Part shown: positions 55,386 to 62,919 of the stretch, one piece after another
Position numbering within the stretch: position 1 is the first letter of the stretch
How the letters are laid out: the number at the start of each line of letters is the position of its first letter
DNA from: Chaetoceros tenuissimus
Lineage: Eukaryota; Bacillariophyta; Thalassiosirophyceae; Chaetocerotales; Chaetocerotaceae
Direction of reading: 5' to 3'
Length of the DNA: 64,000 nt
Assembly: GCA_021927905.1 (NCBI GenBank)
Contig: BLLK01000023.1
Coordinates: 1,178,001 to 1,242,000 of the forward strand
The notes under the pieces: model-generated
What the model saw: the letters and a program-made list of their open reading frames with translations, nothing else
Told to the model about the DNA's origin: nothing
Databases searched by the model: none
Program-made: the position numbers and the translations under genes

Positions 55386-56966
55386 ATGCCATCTCGGAAA
55401 AAGAAAGCAGGAGATCGTCGTGGTGAAAACAAAGGAAAGAAGACAAGCGGGGCAAGAAAAAAGAATAATCATGAGCATAGTAGGAGCATTTATCACCAAC
55501 AGCAAGAAGCAGCAGAAGATGATGTTCGTCATAGCGCTGCGAAGATTGAATTTTTAAGTCGTTACAAAGAAGCAGGCCCAGAAAAGATAAACTCTTTCCT
55601 ATCAACTGGAGAGGAACTTAAGGCATTGGATGAGTTTATGCTTTGGTCTCTAAGCGATAAGGCTGATCTTAATCCAAAGAAATTTGAAAAGATGGCACCC
55701 GTCATAGCTGAAATGCTTTTAAACGGTGATATTTGTAAAGATGATCTAATGGTGAAGAGAGCTACAGGAATTTTTATGTTGGAGGAAGGGTCTAAAGAAA
55801 TGGATGTGAAGGTAACAATGAGTATATTGCTATCTTCTGTAGACGAATTTTTAAAGAGCCCCATTGACCACAGAGGCTTTGAGAAGAAGTTGCAAAGAGC
55901 TTTATCACTAGAACAGACGAACAACAAAACATCTCTGATGTCTAGTTATAGGCAAAGAGTATTTCAAAACAGCGCTTCTGAATGGTTTCATTCACGAGAC
56001 ATTGACAAATGCGTTTATTACAATGTATCAGAAGAATCATTCAACGATCAATTCCAAGTTGCAGAAAAACTGGAATTAGATAAATTAGCAGTATTGGAAA
56101 ATCATTCTGACAATTTCAAGAAATACTATAGGAACTCTAAGGAAAGAGCAGCAGCTTTAAAAGACGATTACTTCTATGCAGAGGAAATCTTAATCTCAGT
56201 TTTAGAACTCTACGAAGAAAGGTGGCGATGTTGGCAGTGCAATGATTTAGGCAGCAAAGACAAGAAGAAAAATAAGCTGTGCGCAAGTTGTAAATGCACT
56301 GCATACTGCTCTCGGGAATGCCAAGTCAAACATTGGAAAGTGGGCTTACATAAGAAATCTTGTAAGGAAATTTGTAACTATTGGACCATGTATGGAACAA
56401 GTAAGAAAAGAATTGGCAAAGCTATCAAAAACGAAAGAGTTTACTCCAAGACCATTTCTGTGAACGGAATAGAAAAAGAATGCTATTTGCGTCCATGTGA
56501 GCAATTAGATTACCTCGTGTCTCAATCTATTGTTCAGCACCCTCCCGAGATTGCTGTGCATTCATCAATTGATAAATTCTATGAAATCATTGCAACTCTA
56601 GCTTACGGAGGAAAACATCCACTGTTTGGTGACGAAACTGTTTCCACTGAATTTCAGGAGATGATAAGTGCAAGCTATGAAGATATTTTCTCATCTTTTG
56701 ATTCCCAACCCGTCTCAGAGTTAGAGATTATGTCACTGTTTCATATTTCAATACAACTTATGCTTGGAACAACCGGTCATATTGATTGGGAATCAACTAG
56801 AGAGAATTTAATTCGTACATCTTTGGGTTTATCCCCCGAGCGATTCATTGCCATTTATATTTGCTTTGAACCTCTCAATCTTGGCAAGGATACAGACTAT
56901 GATGTTCTAGATAAGTTTAGAAGTGAAAAAATGTTTCTAGAAGACCTGCGAGTCAAGGAATTTTAA
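55386..56966 (+). CDS. MYND family protein 17 (MPSRKKK type)
   Basis: Start chosen at ATG 55386 (MPSRKKKAGDRRGENKG), because this peptide opens all three members of the subgroup; an in-frame ATG at 55320 would add 22 residues. Single exon, 526 aa. Core DEFMLWSLSDKADLNPKKFEK; the linker is subgroup-specific (SSVDEFLKS, SSYRQRVFQ, CVYYNVSEESF). MYND CWQCNDLGSKDKKKNKLCASCKCTAYCSREC; C-terminal RIGKAIKNERVYSKT, CYLRPCE, LAYGGKH, LSPERFIAIYICF. The basic leader RKKKAGDRR is nuclear-signal-like and may stand in for MGKKSKRR. Confidence 0.88.
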   Translation: MPSRKKKAGDRRGENKGKKTSGARKKNNHEHSRSIYHQQQEAAEDDVRHSAAKIEFLSRYKEAGPEKINSFLSTGEELKALDEFMLWSLSDKADLNPKKFEKMAPVIAEMLLNGDICKDDLMVKRATGIFMLEEGSKEMDVKVTMSILLSSVDEFLKSPIDHRGFEKKLQRALSLEQTNNKTSLMSSYRQRVFQNSASEWFHSRDIDKCVYYNVSEESFNDQFQVAEKLELDKLAVLENHSDNFKKYYRNSKERAAALKDDYFYAEEILISVLELYEERWRCWQCNDLGSKDKKKNKLCASCKCTAYCSRECQVKHWKVGLHKKSCKEICNYWTMYGTSKKRIGKAIKNERVYSKTISVNGIEKECYLRPCEQLDYLVSQSIVQHPPEIAVHSSIDKFYEIIATLAYGGKHPLFGDETVSTEFQEMISASYEDIFSSFDSQPVSELEIMSLFHISIQLMLGTTGHIDWESTRENLIRTSLGLSPERFIAIYICFEPLNLGKDTDYDVLDKFRSEKMFLEDLRVKEF

Positions 56967-57066
56967 AGTAAAACCAAGTTTATAAATCAAAAAATTGTAA
57001 ACCATTCATCATCGTTCACAATTTAGAAAAGTAGAGGAAATCTTAGTGAAAAGCTCATATCATACA

Positions 57067-57074
57067 TACGTACG
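57067..57074. promoter_or_regulatory. TACGTACG upstream of MYND gene 18
   Basis: 124 bp before the MPSR start; the same element as at 55237 and 61098. A TTTAGAAAAGTAGAGGAAA motif lies about 45 bp upstream of it. Confidence 0.55.
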
Positions 57075-57197
57075 ATGCTCCTCTCTCCCCCTCTTTTCTC
57101 TCTCTCTCATCATGTCCATTGATTTTTGTTCATCCTGACATGCATGATCAAGAAGACGAAGACCTACCTCACTCTTATTTCATTTACATTATCAGAT

Positions 57198-58775
57198 ATG
57201 CCATCTAGGAAAAAGAAAGCAGGACGTCGTCGTCTTCAAAGAAAGAAAGAGACAGGCGGAGCAAAAGGGAGAACAGCGCCAGAGAAAACTGAGTATGAAC
57301 TAATGAAGGAGCACTTGGCAAGAAACCCCTCTATTGAAGAGGATGCTAGAAGAATAGAATCCATTCTTTCAAGAACTGTTGAAGAACGAAAAATATTTGA
57401 CGAGTTTATGATTTGGTCTTTTAGCGACAAGGCTGATCTAACCTCAAACAAATTTGCAAAGATGGCCCCTGGTATTGCAAATATGCTTTTAGAGGGTAAA
57501 GTTGCTGTAAATGATTTAGTCTTCAAAAGAGGTGACAAAATCCCTTATATGGAGCAACGCTCGAAAAGCTGGGATATACAGTTATCACTGACCATTCTCG
57601 TATCTTCTTTAGATGAGTGTTTCAGTAGTACGTCAGACCGTCAAGACTTCGAAAAGAAATTACAGTCTGCACTACTGTTGGAACAGATGAAAAATGAACA
57701 CTCACTAATGTCAACATATAGACAAGATGTATTTCAAAAGGTTGCTTCAGAGTGGTTCCATCCACAAGAAATTACTGATAAATGTGTCTATTACAATGCA
57801 TCGGAAGACACATTCCAGAAGTATTATGAAGACGCGCAAGCTCTTGTAATAGACAACTTCACAATACCAGAAGATGACAACAATGAAGTCCTCAAGAAGT
57901 ACTACTTGAACTCAAATCTAAGATTATCAGTTATGAAAGATGACGATGAACTTTTTTTCAATGAAGAGAACAAAATATTCTCAATATTAAAGCTTCATAA
58001 AGAGCGATGGAGATGTTGGCAATGCAATGAATTTGGCGGCAAAAGTCAACTTTGTGCAGGATGTAACTGCGCTGTGTATTGCTCGCGGAAATGCCAAGTG
58101 AAACACTGGAAAGTGGGTCATAAGGATTCGTGTAAGGAAAATGGTAAATATTGGTCCAGATTTGAAACATGTAAAAAGAGGATAGCAAAGGCACTTAAAG
58201 ATGAAAGGGTATACACCAAACAGAAACAGTTCATTGTTGATGGAGTAGAAAAAGAATCATCCATGCGTCCGTGCGAGAAGATAGTGTCTCAAGAAATCGT
58301 TCGACTTCCTCCCGAGAATTTCGAGTGTGCATCAATTGATACATTTTATGAGAATATGGCAATACTAGCTGGTGGAGGCACACATCCAATATTTGGCGAG
58401 GAAACCATCACTCCTAAGCTTCAGAAGATGATCGACGAGGAGAACTATGAAAGCATCTTTTCTGACTTTAGTCCTAAAAATGTTACAGAAAATGATATCA
58501 GAGCTATGGTGAAAATTTTTGCCCATCTGATGCTTGGAAGACACGTACAGCAATTCCAGTGGGAATCTTTAAGAGAAAATTCGATTATTGATTCGAAGGA
58601 TTTATCAGTCGAGAGATTCATTGCTTTTTATATTTGCTTTGAAACTATCGATTTTGATATCATTAACCTTTTCAAAGATTGGGATAAGTTTCAAAGCGAA
58701 CATCAGTATCTACAAGAATTACGATGGATGCAATATTATTTGCAACGTAAGAATGGACAAACCCTCGATACATAA
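57198..58775 (+). CDS. MYND family protein 18 (MPSRKKK type)
   Basis: Start at ATG 57198 (MPSRKKKAGRRRLQRKKETG), in the context ATCAGATATGCCATC, which is shared with gene 20; the frame is open further upstream but that part is not conserved. Single exon, 525 aa. Core DEFMIWSFSDKADLTSNKFAK, subgroup linker (SSLDECFSS, STYRQDVFQ, CVYYNASEDTF), MYND CWQCNEFGGKSQLCAGCNCAVYCSRKC with the shortest loop of the array, C-terminal RIAKALKDERVYTKQ, SSMRPCE (the usual Cys-Phe-Leu lost), LAGGGTH, LSVERFIAFYICF. Intact, though its C-terminal motifs have drifted most. Confidence 0.87.
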   Translation: MPSRKKKAGRRRLQRKKETGGAKGRTAPEKTEYELMKEHLARNPSIEEDARRIESILSRTVEERKIFDEFMIWSFSDKADLTSNKFAKMAPGIANMLLEGKVAVNDLVFKRGDKIPYMEQRSKSWDIQLSLTILVSSLDECFSSTSDRQDFEKKLQSALLLEQMKNEHSLMSTYRQDVFQKVASEWFHPQEITDKCVYYNASEDTFQKYYEDAQALVIDNFTIPEDDNNEVLKKYYLNSNLRLSVMKDDDELFFNEENKIFSILKLHKERWRCWQCNEFGGKSQLCAGCNCAVYCSRKCQVKHWKVGHKDSCKENGKYWSRFETCKKRIAKALKDERVYTKQKQFIVDGVEKESSMRPCEKIVSQEIVRLPPENFECASIDTFYENMAILAGGGTHPIFGEETITPKLQKMIDEENYESIFSDFSPKNVTENDIRAMVKIFAHLMLGRHVQQFQWESLRENSIIDSKDLSVERFIAFYICFETIDFDIINLFKDWDKFQSEHQYLQELRWMQYYLQRKNGQTLDT

Positions 58776-58997
58776 CTTATAAAATGCAACCTTGCAAAAA
58801 TAACCCGTTGATTGCTTTCAATGTTATCAAGCTTTCCTCTTGTATAAATGTGTTTCCAATCCTATGGCATAGTTAAAAGGATGAATAAACTCTAACCCTA
58901 ATGGTTTTCTATTTCCAATTGTTAGTTAGTTTTAACGTGAAGTCATTGGTCAATCAAGAAACTGCAGGGATACCCTATTCAAAAATAATCATCGATA

Positions 58998-59021
58998 TGA
59001 CGTCATTTAATGTCATTGGAT
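58998..59021 (+). promoter_or_regulatory. Promoter module of MYND gene 19 (boxes 2 and 3)
   Basis: TGACGTCA (58998-59005) and TGTCATTGGAT (59011-59021) lie only 5 bp apart, 167 bp before the ATG; box 1 is missing. The gap 58776-59187 holds nothing else that I recognise apart from a short CTAACCCTAA string. Confidence 0.65.
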
Positions 59022-59187
59022 AAATTCAGACAGCACGAGAAAAGATTTCATTCATACCTTTTGGTAGCTAGCTAATATGACAGCATACTCCTAGGACCTC
59101 AACCCATACCATGCATAATTAAAAGTAAATTATCAGGAAATTGGAAAAGTAGACTACTAGAAATAGGAGAATTTGTAAATACGAGCT

Positions 59188-60809
59188 ATGGGTAAAAAGA
59201 GCAAACGTCGCACAGGCGGCAAGACGAAACAAGAACGAAGCCAAGAGCACCACCAAGCAGCAGACGAAGCCATCTCAAGTGCTAATGGTAAGTTCTTCCA
59301 TCTAATTCTAGCTCCTTTAGCTTTGTGTGCATTTGGAATATATACTTGCTAGAGCTAACTTAAACATCATTGATTGTAGCAGCTCTTGTTCTGGACGAAA
59401 GAAGAAAACTTGCTTTGGACAAAAGAAGAAAACTGCAATTGGCTTATGATCGAAAAAAGTTAGAGCAAGCGAGGTTAATGAAAGACGAAGAGGCATTCCA
59501 TGAGTTTATGATTTGGTCTCTCAGTCACAAGGCTGATTTAACTCCAAAGAAATTTGAAAAGATGGCACCTCGTACAGCTAGAATGCTTTTAGATGGAAAA
59601 GCTTCTACGATAAAGCTCATTTTTGATTGCAGAATGCAAGAAATAAATGCATTAGAAGAGCAAAGAAGAAAATTCCAACTTGAAGAAGGTATACAATTAT
59701 TGATGACATGGGTAAACTTGGGGAGTGACTATGATGAAGCTCTATTTAGACAAGAAGTTGAAGAGATAGTGAAAAGGCAAAAGCATTACATGGATCCTTT
59801 CGAAAAAATCTTTGAATCTTTTCAAGAAGTTGCTAAGATATGGACAAGATTAGGATATGTTTACTTCAAAAACTGCCTCTTCTATAACATGATTGCATCA
59901 AATTTTCGTAACGTCTTCAAACATATGATGACAAAATTTGTAAAGACTATGGAGGTATCAGGAAGCAAGGATGGAATGTTGTTTCAAAAATTCTTCTTGC
60001 ATCCAACTACTGGGCATAAAGATCGAAAAGACGAATTGCAAAAGCTATTATTTTCAGTTTTAACTCTCTACCAAGAAATGAATTCATGCTGGGAATGTAA
60101 ACAAATTGATGGGAAAGCTCTCATCTGCGCCAGCTGCAAATGCGCTGCATACTGCTCTCGAGAGTGCCAGGTGAAACATTGGAGAGAAGGTAAACATAAG
60201 GAATGCTGTAAAGCTACGAGCGAATTGTGGTCTACGTACGAAAGAAGAAAGAAGCTTGTCAGAAAGGCAATTCATAAAGACAAAAGAGTTTACACTAAGC
60301 CAATTATTGTTGATGGAATAGAGAAGCAATGCTTCTTACGTCCATGTGAACCATACGATTATTTTCTTTGCGATGTTCTTCACACAATCACCGACCGTGC
60401 ATCAATTGATATCTTTTATGAGAATATGGCAAAGCTGGCTTGCGGTGGAAAGCATGTTCTATTTGGTGACGATACCATCTCTGAACAACTAGAGGAAAAG
60501 ATTCGAACAAACTGTAAAGATGTGATTTTTGAGTTTGATCCGAATTCTTTCAAAAGTGAAGAGATGATTGCTATGAAGAGTATTTTAGTAAAACTTTTAT
60601 ATACAGAGACTGAGTTGACACAAAATGATGAGTTGACACAAAATGATGAAATTCGAAGCAATACAGTTCTTTCTGTGGATAGGTTTCTCATCATATATAT
60701 TTGCGTAGAACCCTCGAACATAGCTAAGCTACAACAAGTCTACGATAAATTCAAAATGGAGGCAAATTTCCTTCAAGGTCTAAGAAGAGCCACGTCAAAT
60801 TACAAATAA
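59188..60809 (+). CDS. MYND family protein 19 (MGKK type)
   Basis: Exon 1, 59188-59287 (MGKKSKRRTGGKTKQERSQ...), intron 59288-59379 (92 nt), exon 2, 59380-60809; 509 aa. The acceptor is a tandem TAGCAG, so splicing may also start at 59383 and drop one Ala. Core HEFMIWSLSHKADLTPKKFEK, linker near gene 15, MYND CWECKQIDGKALICASCKCAAYCSREC with a short loop, C-terminal LVRKAIHKDKRVYTKP, CFLRPCE, LACGGKH, LSVDRFLIIYICV. A short duplication (ELTQNDELTQNDE) precedes the last block. It sits between two MPSR-type genes, so the subtypes are interleaved. Confidence 0.88.
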
Positions 60810-60839
60810 ATTAGAGATTAGAGGCTGTATATATTTCTT

Positions 60840-60975
60840 TTTGCAAGAAGTTCTTTCCAACCCGAACCCTACATTTGCCAAGAGCCGACGGAAGCAAAGT
60901 GCTGGGGAGAATTTGGATAGTTCAAAATCGAGGTAAATTCACTTGATTAATACAACGAGATAGATTGACAATCGG
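60840..60975 (+). pseudogene. Relic fragments of a MYND family gene
   Basis: TTTTTGCAAGAAGTTCTTTC matches the FQEVLSK linker piece, and 60904-60950 reads as GENLD...FKIEVN-like text in shifted frames, as at the C-terminus of other copies. The following ACAACGAGATAGATTGA also occurs at the 54.96-kb relic (ACAACGAGATGGATTGA). The pieces are short and badly decayed. Confidence 0.55.
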
Positions 60976-61097
60976 GATAATTTAGAGAATCTCTATATAC
61001 TTTATCAAAGGAATAAATCAATAAATCATTCATCATCTATTTCATTTAGAAAAGTGAGAGGAAAACTTAGTCAACAGCGTACTGAGACAATTGTATG

Positions 61098-61105
61098 TAC
61101 GTACG
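61098..61105. promoter_or_regulatory. TACGTACG upstream of MYND gene 20
   Basis: 92 bp before the conserved MPSR start; third copy of the subgroup element. A TTTAGAAAAGTGAGAGG motif lies about 40 bp upstream. Confidence 0.55.
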
Positions 61106-61196
61106 CAGGAATCCCTTTTTCTCATTGCAGGAAGCACAAGTTGTTGAGTAAGGTAAATGTAAATCATTGAGTCGGCTTATACATATACCATCAGAT

Positions 61197-62762
61197 ATGC
61201 CATCAAGGAAAAAGAAAGCAGGACGTCGTCGTCTTGAAAGCAAAGGAACGATGACAGGTGGAGCAAGAAAAAAGAAGAACGAGATTGAACTCGAACAAAA
61301 AAGAAAAGAGGATGAGTGGCTTCGAGATGCAGCTCAAAGATTTGATTCTATTCTATCATCTGATGAAGAACTAAAAGCACTTGAAGAGTTCATCTTATGG
61401 TCCCTTAGCGACAAGATTGATCTAACTACAAAGAAATTTGAAAAGATAGCATTAGCAAAAATGCTTTTAGAGGGTAGAGTTTCTAAAGAAGATCTAGTGA
61501 TGAAAAGAGCCGTAATAATTTCTCGGTTCGAGGATCTCTCGAAGGAATTGGAACTTATTGCAACTGTAAATATTCTAGTAACTTCTTTGGATGAGTTTTT
61601 TAGAAGTGCAACAGAACGAAAAGGCTTTGAAGAGAAGTTAACGTCAGCGTTGCTATTGGAACAGGGGTTGGTCCAAAAAAACTCTGTAATGTCTAGCTAT
61701 AGACAAAAGGTATTTCAAGAAGTTGCTTCCAAGTGGTTTTGTTTAGCAGTCAATGAAATAAATACATGTGTCTATTACAATTCATCGGAAGAAACGTTCA
61801 ACAGACAATTTGAAGATTCAGAAAAGCTGGAAATAGATGCTTTAGCAAGACATTTCAAAGGTTCTGAAATTTTCAAAAAATACTTTTTCAACACAAATGC
61901 AAGAGAAGCATCTTTAGAAGGCTTCTATGAACAGAAAACTATAGGTGCAGTGTTGAGTCACCATGAAGAAAGATGGAAATGTTGGGAATGCAAAGAATTA
62001 GGCGGTAAAGGAACTCAGAAAAGTCAACTTTGTGCAAGCTGCAAATGTGCTGTATATTGCTCGCGGGAATGTCAAATGAATCACTGGAAAGTGGGTTTGC
62101 ACAAGAAGAATTGTATGGAAATTTGTAAATTCTGGTCTAGATACGAAACAAGTAAAAAGAGGATTGGTAAAGCGCTTAAAGATGAAAGACTATACACCAA
62201 GCTACTGATAATTGGTGGAATAGAAAAAGAATGCTGGTTGCGTCCAACTGAGCGAGTGGACTATTTAGTGGCTCAAACGATCCTTCTTCATCCTCCCGAG
62301 TTCGGTGAGCAGGCAGAGCACGCATCAATCGATATTTTCTATAAAAATATTGCTACATTAGCTTGCGGAGGAACGCATCCTATTTTTGGCAACGAAACTA
62401 TTACTCATGAGGCTGAGTTGCAGAAGTTGATTAGTGAGAACTGTGATGGTATTTTGCCAGACTTCAATCTTAAAGAAGTCACAGAGAAAGAGATTAAAGC
62501 AATGGCAGATATTTCAGTCTTTTTGATGCTTGGAAGAGACTCTGAAGATATCAATTGGGACTTGGTCAAAGAGAATTTTAAAAATAATTCCGAAGATTTG
62601 CCAGTGGAGAGATTTATTGCCATTTATATTTACTATGAATCTCTTAATCGGGATAATATGACTGTCTGGTTCACAAATTCTTGGAACAGGTTTCAAAGCG
62701 AAAAATGGTTTCTAGATCAACTACGTGTACCGTACAAGGAATGGATGAAAGAAGATGCATAG
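61197..62762 (+). CDS. MYND family protein 20 (MPSRKKK type), last of the array
   Basis: Start at ATG 61197 (MPSRKKKAGRRRLESKG), conserved with gene 18. Single exon, 521 aa. Core EEFILWSLSDKIDLTTKKFEK, with a short KIALAKML segment like gene 1; subgroup linker (TSLDEFFRS, SSYRQKVFQ, CVYYNSSEETF); MYND CWECKELGGKGTQKSQLC..CKCAVYCSREC; C-terminal RIGKALKDERLYTKL, CWLRPTE, LACGGTH, LPVERFIAIYIYY. Intact. The array ends here and a minus-strand gene follows 157 bp downstream. Confidence 0.88.
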   Translation: MPSRKKKAGRRRLESKGTMTGGARKKKNEIELEQKRKEDEWLRDAAQRFDSILSSDEELKALEEFILWSLSDKIDLTTKKFEKIALAKMLLEGRVSKEDLVMKRAVIISRFEDLSKELELIATVNILVTSLDEFFRSATERKGFEEKLTSALLLEQGLVQKNSVMSSYRQKVFQEVASKWFCLAVNEINTCVYYNSSEETFNRQFEDSEKLEIDALARHFKGSEIFKKYFFNTNAREASLEGFYEQKTIGAVLSHHEERWKCWECKELGGKGTQKSQLCASCKCAVYCSRECQMNHWKVGLHKKNCMEICKFWSRYETSKKRIGKALKDERLYTKLLIIGGIEKECWLRPTERVDYLVAQTILLHPPEFGEQAEHASIDIFYKNIATLACGGTHPIFGNETITHEAELQKLISENCDGILPDFNLKEVTEKEIKAMADISVFLMLGRDSEDINWDLVKENFKNNSEDLPVERFIAIYIYYESLNRDNMTVWFTNSWNRFQSEKWFLDQLRVPYKEWMKEDA

Positions 62763-62919
62763 ACGGTATGAAAAATGAGTACAAGCAATTCGAAATAATA
62801 AATTTTGAAACATTATAAAAGCACGGACTGGATAATATTGCAAGGTCCAGACAAGTTCCCATTCGAAAAACTTGTAAAACCACCGTTAAACTATGTTTTA
62901 GATAAGAAGTAATAATCAT

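Noticed and set aside
57126-57197. Upstream ATG starts for the MPSR genes (55320, 57126, 61167)
   Set aside because: The upstream residues differ between the three genes, while MPSRKKKAG and its ATATGCCATC context are conserved.
21700-62762. SMYD-type lysine methyltransferases
   Set aside because: Only the MYND finger is shared. No SET motifs (such as NHSC or the GEEL-type block) are visible in any copy.
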